A stretch of DNA of 64,000 bases from Monoplex corrugatus (lineage: Eukaryota; Mollusca; Gastropoda; Littorinimorpha; Ranellidae). Below are positions 46,980-58,524 of the stretch, one piece after another. A model generated the notes under the pieces. That model worked only from the letters and a program-made list of their open reading frames with translations. It was not told the origin of the DNA and searched no databases. The stretch's first letter is position 1; each line of letters opens with the position of its first letter. The position numbers were made by a program, and so were the translations under genes. Where the stretch lies: the NCBI GenBank assembly GCA_030674185.1, contig CM060306.1, forward strand, positions 45,918,483 to 45,982,482. The letters run 5' to 3'.

Positions 46980-49174
46980 GTAAGTGAAATATTATTAATT
47001 TCATGTTGATAGACCTTTTTAATGTATTTTATTTCTCTCAAGGAAGTCTTCCTTTTTAACGAAACATTCATCCAGATCGCTATATCATCAGCGTACTGAG
47101 CAACGTTTACATTGTTTGAGACTTGAGTTGGTAGGTCATAGATCAAAATATTAAATAATAGAGGAGATATTACGGAACACTGAGGAATTCCCATGTTTAC
47201 AGATCGTTTTTCAGAGTATGTATTACCTATTTTAGCGACTATACTTCGGTCAGTTATAAATGTTTTGATAAAATTATAAAGATTACCGTTGAGACCAATA
47301 TGTTTAAATTTCAACAAAAGTCTCGCATGCCAGACTTGATCGTATGCTTTTTTAAGATCAAAGAAGGTAGCTAAGACATTTTTCCTTTTAGCAAACTGAT
47401 TTTTTATTTGAGTTGTTAACTTAACTAAATGGTCTGATGTTGATCTACCTTTTCGAAACCCAGATTGATTGATAGGTATTATATTATTTTTCTCACAAAA
47501 GTAACTCAGTCTATTCACTATAATTTTTTCCATTAGTTTTGAAACATGGGATGTAAGCGAGATAGGTCTGTAACTACCTGGATCTGAAAGGGGTTTATTA
47601 GGTTTTGGTATTGGTAACACAATCGAAGTCTTCCAAATGTCAGGTAAGCTACCACTTTCCCAGCATTTTAGTATGATATTGTGTAAGTATTCAATCCATT
47701 TCTCTGGTAAATGATTTAAAAGGGTATATGAAACTCCATCCAGTCCTACAGCCGATTTTTTGTTGTTCAACGAGAGAAGGGCATCTTTAAGTTCTTTTAA
47801 TGTAATTTTTGAATTTATGTATATGTGACTATCAGGGGCAGGATCTGAGTATGCGACGGACTCTTCAATTTTCCGTCTTTCCTCCCTTAATGCAGTAGAC
47901 AAGCTACTGGAATTACTTGTTCTTGAAAAGAACTGTACAAATTCTTCAGCTTTCTCAGATGACGAAGGAAAGTCTTTATCTTTAATCTTAAGAGGAAATT
48001 GTAGTAAATTAAAACCATTTTTCATTTCTCTGACCTTATTCCAAATTTTAGGAAGATCTTTAGGCCCGGAAGTTTGTTCAGAGCAAAAATCTGACCAATA
48101 GCGCTTTTTGGCTTGGGCTATAACTTTGTTTGAGTGAATCTTAGCCATTTTCATATTGTAATGGTCTTCTGGAGATTTAGTTTTTAAATAGAGTTTATAC
48201 ATTTTCTTTTTTTCATTCTTTGCTTCTTCACATAATTGATTCCACCAACTATTTCCAACATGAGTACTTTTGTTTACATTTTTCCTTTTTGGAATGGAAT
48301 TGTTTGCTGCCTCATGTAGCGCGTCGGTGAAATGGGAATACCTATCATTAATATTGACGCATACATTAAACGTGCAATCTTTTCCCATTAAAATCTTCCG
48401 GTATTTTACCCAGTTAGCACGTTTGTACATATATCGAGGTATAACGTCGTCTTGTTCTGGTGTGTTATCAAACGGTTCATTTATAACTGTAACAATTGGC
48501 AGGTGATCACTTCCGAGGGAGTCAGATGTAACATCCCACATGCTATTAATGACAAGGTCAGGTGATAACAAAGTTAGGTCAATGGCAGAAACCTTATGTT
48601 GAGGATTATCCGGAATTCTAGTTTTTCTACCGTCATTTAACAAGACTAATCCGGAGTCAATGACATTTTCTACAAAACGATTGTTAGATATATAGTGACA
48701 GTCCTTATCCCAAAATGGAGAATGGGCATTAAAATCCCCCGTGATCAACCATTTCGCATTGTTGTCTAAAGTCCGTAGCCCGTCACTATTTTCACTATTA
48801 CGCCCACGTGGATAATACACAGAAAGTATGTTTATAGATGACATAGAGTTAATCTTCACTTTCACAGCCACGCAATAAACAACGTCAGTGCCCTTTGGCA
48901 CAGGAGGCGGAATGATCTTATAATCCACGTCTTTGCGTACATAAACGGCTGCATAAATCTTTGAGTTATTGTCACAGACGTGTGTCACTGGAGGAAAGTG
49001 ATAATCTTCTAACTTAGGTAATTTACAATTTGCCACATTCAGTGACTGTAAGGCAACAATATGATGCTTATTTACGGATAAATATTGTTGAAGATGAGGA
49101 TGATTAATATTCACTGATCGACTGTTCCATTGAAGAACAGAAAAACCAGTTTTATGTTGATTTTTGACTTGCAT
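46976..49174 (-). CDS. LINE pol, endonuclease plus reverse transcriptase part
   Basis: 732 codons. Endonuclease: FSVLQWNSRSV (11-21), then ALQSLNV (41-47) where the family has a catalytic Glu after LQ, here Ser; TGDFNAHSPFW (145-155); SAIDLTLLSP (196-205); SDHLPI (222-227). RT: KSAVGLDGVSYTLL (473-486), SYRPISLTSHVSKLMEK (534-550), FFDLKKAYDQVW (604-615), NMGIPQCSVISP (660-671; the usual Gly after PQ is Cys), QYADDIAIW (693-701). The stop at 46976-46978 comes from a frameshift: the next frame continues the thumb at once. The catalytic Asp pair of the RT is intact, while the endonuclease has probably lost a catalytic residue. A normal copy would nick DNA and prime reverse transcription of its RNA there. 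Confidence 0.85.
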   Translation of the reverse strand: MQVKNQHKTGFSVLQWNSRSVNINHPHLQQYLSVNKHHIVALQSLNVANCKLPKLEDYHFPPVTHVCDNNSKIYAAVYVRKDVDYKIIPPPVPKGTDVVYCVAVKVKINSMSSINILSVYYPRGRNSENSDGLRTLDNNAKWLITGDFNAHSPFWDKDCHYISNNRFVENVIDSGLVLLNDGRKTRIPDNPQHKVSAIDLTLLSPDLVINSMWDVTSDSLGSDHLPIVTVINEPFDNTPEQDDVIPRYMYKRANWVKYRKILMGKDCTFNVCVNINDRYSHFTDALHEAANNSIPKRKNVNKSTHVGNSWWNQLCEEAKNEKKKMYKLYLKTKSPEDHYNMKMAKIHSNKVIAQAKKRYWSDFCSEQTSGPKDLPKIWNKVREMKNGFNLLQFPLKIKDKDFPSSSEKAEEFVQFFSRTSNSSSLSTALREERRKIEESVAYSDPAPDSHIYINSKITLKELKDALLSLNNKKSAVGLDGVSYTLLNHLPEKWIEYLHNIILKCWESGSLPDIWKTSIVLPIPKPNKPLSDPGSYRPISLTSHVSKLMEKIIVNRLSYFCEKNNIIPINQSGFRKGRSTSDHLVKLTTQIKNQFAKRKNVLATFFDLKKAYDQVWHARLLLKFKHIGLNGNLYNFIKTFITDRSIVAKIGNTYSEKRSVNMGIPQCSVISPLLFNILIYDLPTQVSNNVNVAQYADDIAIWMNVSLKRKTSLREIKYIKKVYQHEINNISLT

Positions 49175-49200
49175 AACTACTCAAAACCAATAGTAGATAA

Positions 49201-49382
49201 TTACATATATGAAGAAACAAAAAAATTAAACGAAAATAAAATCAAGATGAAGATAACTTTGGCGAAAGGAAAACACACCCATGAACACTTAGCCTATAGT
49301 ATAAGCGACAGTAAAAACCAATAGAAGAAAGTCGCTACTATATGCAGGTTGACGCTGGTGCATTCACTACTTAAATACAGGA
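49201..49382. other. spacer between the SGNH-like ORF and pol
   Basis: AT-rich, no coding signal. It could be the 5' UTR of the LINE or the ORF1-ORF2 junction. Confidence 0.4.
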
Positions 49383-49805
49383 TCACCAATCACAAAAATC
49401 TCTCAATGGATGGAAATAATTATGACTGGAGATGTTACCATTCCACCATGGACACTGAGACCGATTGACATGGGATGTTCCTGAATAATAGAATGGATTA
49501 TAACTAGTGTTATAGGTGGTGAACGCGTAGTTTTGAGACTTCCTGCTTGGATGACGAGGTTTCCGCTTTTGTGACTCCCAGAGGACACTGTTGACATGTC
49601 TGCCGATGTTCCTGGCAAGGATGGAAGAGCCATGTCGATTGGGATGTATGGTGTCCTTGAAAGTAGGGTTGAATTTGGACTTCAAATTTCCATGATCCAA
49701 GAAGATGTTGTTACGACCATACAGCTCAGAGTGAAGCAGGGCGTTCAGGAGATCTATTTTTATTTGAAGGACCTTGTCTTTCACTGGGGCTGTTTTGCTA
49801 AGGAT
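49383..49805 (-). pseudogene. SGNH-hydrolase-like ORF1 C-terminal remnant
   Basis: The minus-strand frame reads QIKIDLLNALLHSELY, NNIFLDHGNL, then FNPTFKDTIHPNRHGSSILA and RNIGRHVNSVLW, and a basic/aromatic tail rich in Asn, Tyr and Trp. The D..HPN..G...LA..L pattern is the C-terminal catalytic Asp-His block of SGNH hydrolases. Esterase-type domains occur in ORF1 of some LINEs (CR1 group). The frame is cut at its N-terminal side by the (CA)n tract at 49807. It lies 208 bp upstream of the pol start on the same strand, so it may be this LINE's ORF1 or a separate element. Confidence 0.5.
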
Positions 49806-49806
49806 A

Positions 49807-49821
49807 TGTGTGTGTGTGAGG

Positions 49822-49895
<74 letters not shown>
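49807..49895. repeat. (GT)n microsatellite
   Basis: Perfect GT tract, truncating the SGNH-like frame. Confidence 0.95.
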
Positions 49896-51414
49896 TATGC
49901 ATTGTTTGTTCCTGGTGTGTGCGTGTGCCCCCACACATGCGTGTGTGTGTTTGTGCCAGGAAGCTTGCCTGTCTGTGTGTGTTGTTTTTTAAGAAAAAGC
50001 AGCATATGAGCCACCCACTCGTCTGCTCTGCTTTCAAAGTGGCATAGCCGGTGCTTTTTTTGTATAATACATTTTATAAACAGGGTAACGTGTACACATT
50101 GTTTGACAGATATATGATACGTCTACTGATAATTCAGTTTTAAGCTGTGTATTATGCATCGATTATTGTCTATGACTATGTGAAGATCTGAACGCTGAGC
50201 TGGCTAGATCTGAAAAGTAACTGAAATGAAAGGTTTGTACTAGAAACGTACAGTTTTCCCGTTGTTGTTGCGTTCTTTTGTTTTAAAATTCACAATTACA
50301 AATTGCATTTACCCACATGATCCTCCTCTTTCTCTTTCTCTTTGTCATCTCCCGCTTCTTTTTCATTATCACAACGTCGTTGTCATCATAACCACTACCA
50401 TCATCGTCTCTTTTCCCGTCTCCTTATCGTCATCGTTATCATCATCATCATCATCATCATCTCTCGCCATTGTAATTCTTGATGCACTAACTATGATTAT
50501 AAGCGTTTATGTACATATATGTATCCTATCACCACCCCACCCCGTTTTTTTTTCAAGGTTTTGATCTATTGCTTTTGTGACGGGCAAGGACCATGCTTTT
50601 ACACGGGGCGCTTGCTGTACAAAAATGAACTGATGATTACTGTCTTCTTCATCATCATCATTCTCTTCTTCTTCTTCGTTTCTCCGTCATCTCCTCCTTC
50701 TCTAACTCCCATTACCATTCCACGATTCTCAAGATTGAAACTTGGTGTAACTGCATGTGTAATGAAATGCGGCATCTTCTTTTTTTTAATTTCTTTATGT
50801 TTCTTATTACTGCTGTTACTTATTCACACAAATTAACGTTAATGATGGTATTATTTATAATTATTATCATCTCGTCGTCGACTTACCATAATCATCATCA
50901 TCTGTTCTTACTCACCATCATCATTATAATTCTTATTATCATCATCATCATTAATGTGAGTGCAATGATTTTATGTGGATTAGAATTTTTTACATAATCT
51001 CTGGTGTCACTGATGAATGAATAAACAAGAACGGTCAAAGCAATAACAAAAATTGTAATACGTCTGGCGCGGACATGTGCATGCATGTGCATGAGTAAAG
51101 CGTACGTCTATGCGTGTATATGGCGTGCGTGTGTGAGTGCGCGCGCATGTGTGTGTGAGCGTATGCTTATCTCTAAAGTCAAACCACAAATATCAATAAT
51201 GATATCAAACCGCAAATATACACAAAACGATATCAAACCGCAAATACGCAACCCATATTTTCACCGAGCCAAGGTCCAAACAGACCCATCAGCTCTGGTA
51301 ATCATCAACGACCAATGTTAAAAACCCGATTATTCAACAGCAATAACACACACTCACGCCTCGTCTCCATGACATACGTAACACACCTGTCTCTCAGGAC
51401 AGAAGATTGCCTTT
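49896..51414. other. low-complexity, no gene
   Basis: (ATC/GTC)n at 50335-50470 and 50650-50960, GCGT words at 51060-51160, and a ~27-bp block beginning ATATCAAACCGCAAATA repeated near 51180-51250. Confidence 0.55.
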
Positions 51415-51740
51415 AAAGAGCGATAACCCGCCGAGTGTCATCTTGAAAGTTTATCAGAGTTGTTCTGCACGTGCGCTTTCCTGGAGTGTCGTGACGGGAG
51501 AGGGCCGTGATAAGGGCGTGACGGTGAGAAGACCACACAAACTGACGATAGTAGCTCAGGGGGGAGCTCAGTGAGGTGCGTGAGGGTCTTCTCTGACACC
51601 TGACAGTCGTCTTGGAAGTTTTCCTTCGCCACCTGATTAAGACGTGTAGATCGTAGGGGGTAGGGGTGAGGGGAGTGCGGGGGGGGGGGGGGTGAAAAAC
51701 CAGCCCCGCCATCTTCTTCGGATCGACTTCTTTGTCTTGA
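51415..51740. other. GC-richer, CpG-containing block, function unknown
   Basis: Higher GC and more CG than its surroundings. The minus-strand frame 51413-51901 (162 codons) crosses it, but I recognise no domain, and a C/G run at 51680-51692 lies inside. It could be a promoter or an old exon. Confidence 0.25.
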
Positions 51741-53040
51741 TGACAGAGAGAGCGATAAGACTGAAAAAGCGTGTATTTTACACGTGAATCAAAAGTGCCG
51801 TCAAAGTCATTGTCGTCACTTGGGTCGTGCTTGGTCAGTTCAGTTAAAACCAACAAAGAAATCAGATTTCTAACAACAAAACCTCCAAGACTCTCTCCCA
51901 CTCCCCTCCTTCATGCATGCTCACACATACATCAAACCCAAAGCTAAACGATGAAATCCAAAACAGGAACACAATACGAACAAGACACAATTGCTGAAGA
52001 CCATTAGTGCGGATGAACTGACCTTAAGTGTTTGTCAGTATATTATACAGATGGAAAGAACGGATGTCAGCCCTTCAAAATTATGTCATGTTCTTAAATG
52101 AATTGGACATCCGTCCCATCTTTCGGTGAAAAGACAATGGACATGTCTTTTCAACTGACGAAATAAGGCAGACACAGATTTTTCACGGCCTTCGTCATGC
52201 AAAATTAACAACAACAACAACAACAACATCACATCATCATCATCAACAACAACAACAACACAAATCGTGCCTCAGATAAAAAGATATCAACTTAGCTTAA
52301 TCAGAGGTCAGATACATGTAGTAAAAATATCGCATAGATTAAGAAATCAGCCAAACTCTGACATATGATAGTGTCGGCATCGATTCCTACTTGTTTTGCC
52401 GTTGAGACAAATTAGATATAGTTACTTAGTAATAGATATTGTTTTTGTGGTGATAGTTTGCTGCAATTTGTATATTACTGACGAAAATGGGAGCTTTTTT
52501 CCCCCCCAAGTCTCGTTTTACGTGTCAATCGTCGGCATTTTTGTCAATGTAAACTTCTCTACTCATTGTCATCTTCTATTCCCAATAATAGAGATTTGGC
52601 AAAAAACTGAATCGATACTAGTTGAATGATAAAGCTTTATTTTTATTTGTCTGCCCTATTTTCCACGCTGTCCTGTGCACCTATAACCCACACTGTTCAT
52701 TCCAGATGTCCAACACGCTTCCAAACCCACCAAAACAGAGTTTAACGTAAGAGCAGGACATGAAGGGTCACAGAATGTGGAACAAATTTTCAAAATGTTA
52801 CGATCATGAGCATACGGATGATAGTGATGATACTATAGAGTTTCATATCAGATTGAGCCTGCATGACAGGGCTGTACTCTACATTTACTTTCATATTAAA
52901 TCCTAGATACAGACACCTGCGTTGTTGGTCCAGAAACTACAGCAAGATCCATGCGTAAAGTCCCACACGGTCCTCTGATCGAGTCCATAGCCTGCCCAAC
53001 TCTAACTAGAAGTCGATCGCGGTCGAAAAACCCCACAATG
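51741..53040. other. unclassified
   Basis: (AAC)n/(ATC)n at 52207-52260. An inverted repeat flanks about 52066-52165 (GGACATCCGTCCCATC and AATGGACATGTC words). No gene recognised. Confidence 0.4.
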
Positions 53041-53044
53041 ATTA

Positions 53045-53116
53045 TTTTGACTGATGAAGATTCGAACCCACGGCCCCCCAGTTAGTCATCCGTTGCGTTA
53101 ACCGCTAGCTACGTTG
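53045..53116 (-). repeat. tRNA-derived SINE head
   Basis: The minus strand reads GTAGCTAGCGGTTAACGC (A-box region) and GGGTTCGAATC (B-box), about 35 bp apart, as in a tRNA. The stems do not pair fully. Confidence 0.55.
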
Positions 53117-53439
53117 ACTGGTTAGCAACGTTATTTAGCTCTTCACGTGTGTCCATTTACTTGGACGTAGCAGTCCCGTTGATTCTGAAGGATTTTCAGT
53201 GAGCCACAAACATTTAAAGATTACAATCCTTTGCGGCTGCTGTTTGCTTCATCGCTATCGCATACCTATCATGGTTATACACAGGAAAGGAATCCACGGT
53301 GCTTTTGATTTGACTGACCTCAGAACTGAACCAGGCAACTTACTGGCAAACCACAGTGGGTCAAACTGGTCGAGAGATATAGAGTAAAACAGACAAACAA
53401 ATGAACAACGACAACAGCCCAAGATGATCCAGCCAATCT
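53117..53439. other. unclassified
   Basis: The open frame at 53199-53387 has no domain. Confidence 0.35.
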
Positions 53440-53965
53440 AACAATCTCAAGCCATTCTAACAATCTCCCTTTATATATATATGTATGTATATATATATAT
53501 ATAAAAGATTGTGTGAAAAAATCCAGATTTTGTACTTCTCAAGGTCATCGTGACTTTAAAGAAGCATTACATTGAATAAAACATGAAGCCAGGACAATAG
53601 TAGACTGTCACAACAATGAAAACAGAATATGAATATTGTCAGAAGTTCCTGAGAAAAAAACAACTTCACGCGTCTTCCTCAAAAAGTACTGATTTAAAGC
53701 CCCCCCCCCGTTTTTGTTGTTGTTTTTGTCGTTGTTGTTGTTGTTGTTGTTTGTTTGTTTGTTTTCGGTCTGTGTGACCCTGACCTTGGCGCCAAGATTT
53801 CCGAATTTATGTATTTGCGACTCCTGAAAATCTATCACTTCTGACTCAAAGCTGATGAAGATTCACCCAGAGACAGCTAACACAATATTGCTAACACATT
53901 TTAGTCACAGACACGCAGATGCACAGACGCACATCTCTGTCCGGTCATATTGAACAATCTCCTTT
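53440..53965 (-). repeat. ~550-bp interspersed repeat, copy 4
   Basis: On the minus strand: start near 53960, then TTGTGACAGTCTACTATTGT, AAGTCACGATGACCTTGAGA, CAAAATCTGGATTTTTTCAC, and the terminal GGGAGATTGTTAGAATGG block, with an (AT)n tract (53470-53505) and (GTT)n (53715-53765) expanded inside. Confidence 0.7.
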
Positions 53966-53989
53966 GAAATCACCACCACCAACAACAGC

Positions 53990-54051
53990 AAAACAACAAC
54001 AACAACAACAACATCACAACAACAACACACACAGACACCGACACCGACACA

Positions 54052-54126
<75 letters not shown>
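53990..54126. repeat. (AAC)n-(ACACCG)n-(CA)n microsatellite
   Basis: AAC units, a few GACACC units, then ~75 bp CA. Confidence 0.95.
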
Positions 54127-54564
54127 CACAACACACAGATTTTCGGAAAACGAGATTGAAAAAGACCAAAGAATAAAAAACCACTCGTAAACAAAGCAAC
54201 GTTCACATTGCCCAGACCTACTTCAATGACATCTGCGAGTTTTGCAAAAGCAAATTGTATGTATAGTAAACTAAAAAAAAGGTCACATACTACTTCTTCC
54301 TGTGCGAAATGATGGTATCGATTTGATTTTTACATTAATATCTGTCCATAAGAAGATAGGAAGCTCATACTGATATACGACAATTGAACCTTTTGGTCAC
54401 TGATACACGCACATACGACCGATGCCAGTAAGATTTCAGTTCTACCGAAATATCAAGGGACCTGCCACCAAAATTTTTATCAAATCTTATTTCTAGCCTG
54501 CCTGTAAAAATCATCGCTGATACTTTTATTTGTTGTTTGACTTATTTGTTTATATTTACTCAAT

Positions 54565-54566
<2 letters not shown>

Positions 54567-54637
<71 letters not shown>

Positions 54638-54660
54638 AGTGGAGAGAGAGAGAGAGAGAG
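54567..54660. repeat. (GT)n and (GA)n microsatellite
   Basis: ~70 bp GT then ~18 bp GA. Confidence 0.95.
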
Positions 54661-54839
54661 GGTGGGGAGAGGCGGTGGCGGTGGCTGTGACAATGGTGGT
54701 GAGGCTTGGTGGAAGAGAGGGCGTAGTATATTCAATGTTAGACAATCACTACTTAAACTTATCTTTCACAAACTAATTTACGTCAACATTAGAATTCAAT
54801 GTTTTGAAAGGTGATTTGACTACGGATGTATGTCCATGT

Positions 54840-56820
54840 ATGTTCACACTTTGACACAAGTCACACAAGAACGAGTCCACAAACCAAAGTTCTGTGGCAC
54901 ACGAAAGTAAACTATACAAAAAGTGGAATATATCGATAACACTCATAATTACATCCGTTCGCTCGGAACTGACCAACAAATTATTGCAAATCGTGAAGAT
55001 AACTCCGAACAGATAACATTAAGAGGAACTCAAGAATGGCGATACAGATAACATTTATACAAACTACATAATGATAACCAGGAACCATTGTTGGTGGAAG
55101 GATGGCACCTGAAGGATATCAGTGTCTTTTTGTGTGTTCGACTGACACAGCCGACCACTGACTAACCATCTTGAAAGCACAGGAGACCCTCCGCCAGAAA
55201 CTGATAGAGCCTCAGATACGCTCTGAATAAATTGCTAGAGAGTCACATGAAGATTCACCCACGCATCTTTGTTGTCGGAAATCGTCGTCAGATTGAGCTC
55301 TATGCGCCTTTCTGTATGCCTGATAATAGTTTAAAGGAGTCTGTACATGTATGACAAAAGCCACGATAAAAGTACCAATGGCCATGCCCATTGAAAACGC
55401 CGATTCTCGTCCGATCACCGATGTTAACCCATTGACTCCCGCACCCTGCCCATCAGCATCCTGCATTGCCAAAAATTCTAGCAAAGCAAAAACTTAGCCG
55501 TTTGATTTCAAAAGGGATCAAAGGGTTAAGTTTTTGCAGTTGATGGATAGGGTGCGGGAATAAAATAACAACATTGGGCCCGGCTGTTACATATGGATAG
55601 GTGAACACTTAGAAACACCAGGTGCTGTTGGCAATTTTTCTTTAGGCGGGTTGATAAATCCGCGGACTCAAGATATAAGATCTGATACCCACAACGCACA
55701 AATCTGTCCGGTTTATTGCCCATCATAATTTACTCCAATCATTTTGATGGTTTCAGTTTTTGTGTTTCAAAGGCCGTCCTCCTTCCGTTTACATTTCGAG
55801 ATCTAGCAGGCGCATACGGTATTGCACTGATTGGAGGAGTCTGCCAGATTTGAGTGGAGCGCGTATGGAGTTATCCGAGTGCTGTAAAACGATTTTGAAG
55901 AAATTCAGATTCAGAGTTGATAGAAGTATGGTACAGATAAGATTATGAATGAATGGCTGGGCATCCCCGCAAAGATTCACCAAACATCTTCATTGTTGGG
56001 CACCTTTGCCAGATTGGGCTATGTACAGTTTTCCATATGTTTGATAATGATTTGACAGGGCCTGTGTGTCTGTGACAAAACTTAAGAGATAGGCATGTGT
56101 AGCATGAAGGAAGAATTCCAAGGCCAATTCTACCCAGAGAGCACATTTTTCGATCACCTGAGAGACAACTTATATTTCACGTTTGTGAACCACAGATGTT
56201 TAATCCACGCTTTTATTCAAGTCAAGCAGAAATGAGTCCGCAAATAATGGTCATGTGACATGCTACAGTAAAACGGAGACTGTGCACTGGAGTCACGGTA
56301 AATCTGTTCAAGCAGAACTAACTGACCAACAGATTAAGTATTACAAATGGTGAACGCATCTCTGAACAGATAACTCGAACAGAAACTAACGAAAGACTAC
56401 TACACAGATAATATTAAAGGGAACTAAATAATCACTTATCTAGAACCACTGTTGGAAGAAAAGATGGCACCTGCAGAACATCAGTGCCTTTGTTCAACTG
56501 ACACTGAGGACCACTGACAATCCTGAAAGGGCAGTTGGCCCCCAGTGTAGGGCATGTAGAACAAATTGCTAGACAGGTGCGCGAAGAATCCATTCGTCCA
56601 AGCATCTTTATTGTTGGAAACCGCTGTCAGACTGGGCTCAATGCAGCTTTCAATATGTTTGACAATAGCTTGACAGAATCTGTGTATCTGCAACAAAAGC
56701 TGACAGACAGACATGTGAAACACGATAAAAGTACCCCGTGGCCTGGTCTACCCCATAGCCAGGCCACACGTTTTTCGATCGTCCACGAATCAGATTTTGG
56801 CTTGTGTTAAAATCAACGTG
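54840..56820. repeat. three diverged copies of a local duplication
   Basis: Blocks recur in order. A: 54860-55415. B: 55945-56160 (right part only). C: 56225-56785. Shared words include CCACGCATCTTTGTTGTCGG / CCAAACATCTTCATTGTTGG / CCAAGCATCTTTATTGTTGG, CAGATTGAGCTCTATG / CAGATTGGGCTATGTA / CAGACTGGGCTCAATG, and GGATGGCACCTGAAGGATAT / AGATGGCACCTGCAGAACAT (A and C). On the minus strand an aligned frame reads around SFCHRYTDSVKLLSNI but is broken in each copy, so I do not call a gene. Confidence 0.75.
55424..55575. mobile_element. TTAA MITE copy 2, decayed
   Basis: Left end TTAACCCATTGACTCCCGCA; internal GATCAAAGGGTTAAG; right end GGATAGGGTGCGGGAATAAA. The inner palindrome has lost its left arm, and the right TTAA has decayed. 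Confidence 0.7.
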
Positions 56821-57004
56821 AATCATACCTTAAAGTTCACAGATGGGTCAGTCAGACTTCGTTAGACTTCAGTTTCGGTGGAAATTGATAATGCTCGTGA
56901 ATGAACAACAAACAAACAGAGACTGAGTGAACAAACGAACGACTAACCATCTAATCAACCAATCAGCCGACCAACCGACTAATAACCCAAACAAACAAAC
57001 CAAA

Positions 57005-57125
57005 CGAACCACCGAACAACAACAACAACAACAACAAAAACCAAACAAACAAAAAACCTCCACCACCACTACCACCACCACCACACCACCACCACCACCA
57101 CCACCACCAACAACAACAACAAATG
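57005..57125. repeat. (AAC)n/(ACC)n microsatellite
   Basis: AAC and ACC blocks. The Gly/Val/Cys frames are artefacts. Confidence 0.9.
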
Positions 57126-57184
57126 AGCAAGCAAACACACAAATGAACAAACAACAAAGCACCAAAATAAAAACATGATTAAGT

Positions 57185-57665
57185 AAGTAGGGTAGAAGAG
57201 AAACTAAGGAAATTTCTTCAACAACTGGCATAATGACCAAATCACTGACAAAACTCGTAACCAAGGACACAGCACCGTTTCCCAATGGCAGAAAAGATAT
57301 GATTGAATCCACAAAATTTGATACAACTAGTGGCTTCTCATTATTTTCTGGTCATAAACTAATTGCAAAGAACATGATAGCAATACACAGGCCTACACAA
57401 CAGAGCATGTCATCTGAAAGAAAGAAAAATCAAAAACGCCTAATCAGCAACAGATGAGAAACTACGTGAAAAAACAACAACAAACAAACAAACAAAAAAA
57501 CAGTAACCAACCAATCAACCAGGTAAACTATCAAGCAAAAACAGAACAAATAAAAAAAAAAAAAAGCACGAATTGATATGTAGGTGGGGTGGAAGAGAAA
57601 ATGACGAAATCACTTCAGCGACTGACATAAAGACCAAACCATTGACGAATACTCATTCAGAAAAG
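57185..57665. repeat. ~75-bp dispersed direct repeat
   Basis: About 57187-57260 and 57580-57655 match (GGTAGAAGAGAAACTAAGG / GGTGGAAGAGAAAATGACG, then TGACCAAATCACTGAC / AGACCAAACCATTGAC). No gene recognised. Confidence 0.6.
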
Positions 57666-57724
57666 GTTATGAATTTGCAGAAAGTGTTCAGATCTCAGAA
57701 GAACCACATAACACTACATCTTCA

Positions 57725-57786
57725 CACACATACACACGCATACGCACACGCATACATACACACGTACACACACACACAGTGACACA

Positions 57787-57867
<81 letters not shown>

Positions 57868-57917
57868 TCATTTCACATTTCACACTCACACACATTCGCA
57901 CAACAAACATATACACG

Positions 57918-57959
<42 letters not shown>

Positions 57960-57995
57960 CACACACACAGACGCACACGCGTTCTCGCGTACACA

Positions 57996-58054
<59 letters not shown>

Positions 58055-58315
58055 AGCGATCGAATCTCACGATGCTCGTTATGGTCGATACTATCTGACC
58101 ACAGGTCTACACAAGGAAGAACCCTGCTGATTCTTTAATGTCACGAGGAAAATTTACTATCTCTCCCCTTCCACACTCGATACAAACGCACACAGAGATA
58201 TACAGACACACACAGACACAGACACTGACAGACACAGACAGACAGACAGACAGACAGACAGGACGGACACACACACACAAGCACACACACACACACACAC
58301 ACACACACAAGCACA
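57725..58315. repeat. cluster of (CA)n, (CGCA)n and (CAGA)n microsatellites
   Basis: CA tracts at 57796-57866, 57925-57970 and 57997-58050, a GCGC run near 57917-57927, and CAGA/CA at 58196-58315. Confidence 0.95.
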
Positions 58316-58524
58316 CACAGACACTCAGCACCAACTAAAAAAAGATGGCCAAATCATGCCAGTTACTATCACATCTTGTGTAAGGGAAATGGGGTTCAGC
58401 CATTTCGTATGTGTGTTAAATAAAAAAAAAATCTATTTTATCAAAATAAAATGCTAACTGAGACACCATTTCATCGTAATAAGTTGAGGCAAGAAACCAA
58501 CCACTACTGATTTCATACAGATTG

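Larger units (their letters stand above)
45185..49200 (-). mobile_element. I-type LINE with endonuclease, RT and RNase H; degraded but nearly full pol
   Basis: On the minus strand: APE-type endonuclease, RT, RNase H, then a Cys/His zinc-knuckle-like tail (CICGDFITVDHLLCC, about 45610-45570). RNase H after RT places it near the I/Jockey-group families. The pol frame is broken at ~46978 (frameshift), by a stop at 45897 and by another near 45725. The 3' UTR ends in a palindrome (45205-45232) and an A-run, followed by (AC)n. An SGNH-like ORF1 remnant lies just upstream (49383-49800). Confidence 0.85.

Noticed and set aside
51413..51901. 162-codon minus-strand frame as a host gene
   Set aside because: No domain, a homopolymer run inside, and an alternative frame is equally open; kept only as an unexplained GC-richer block.
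57187..57312. Resemblance of a minus-strand hydrophobic frame to a mechanosensitive channel N-terminus
   Set aside because: A few short words only, no glycine pattern over the full helix, and the segment is part of a local noncoding duplication.
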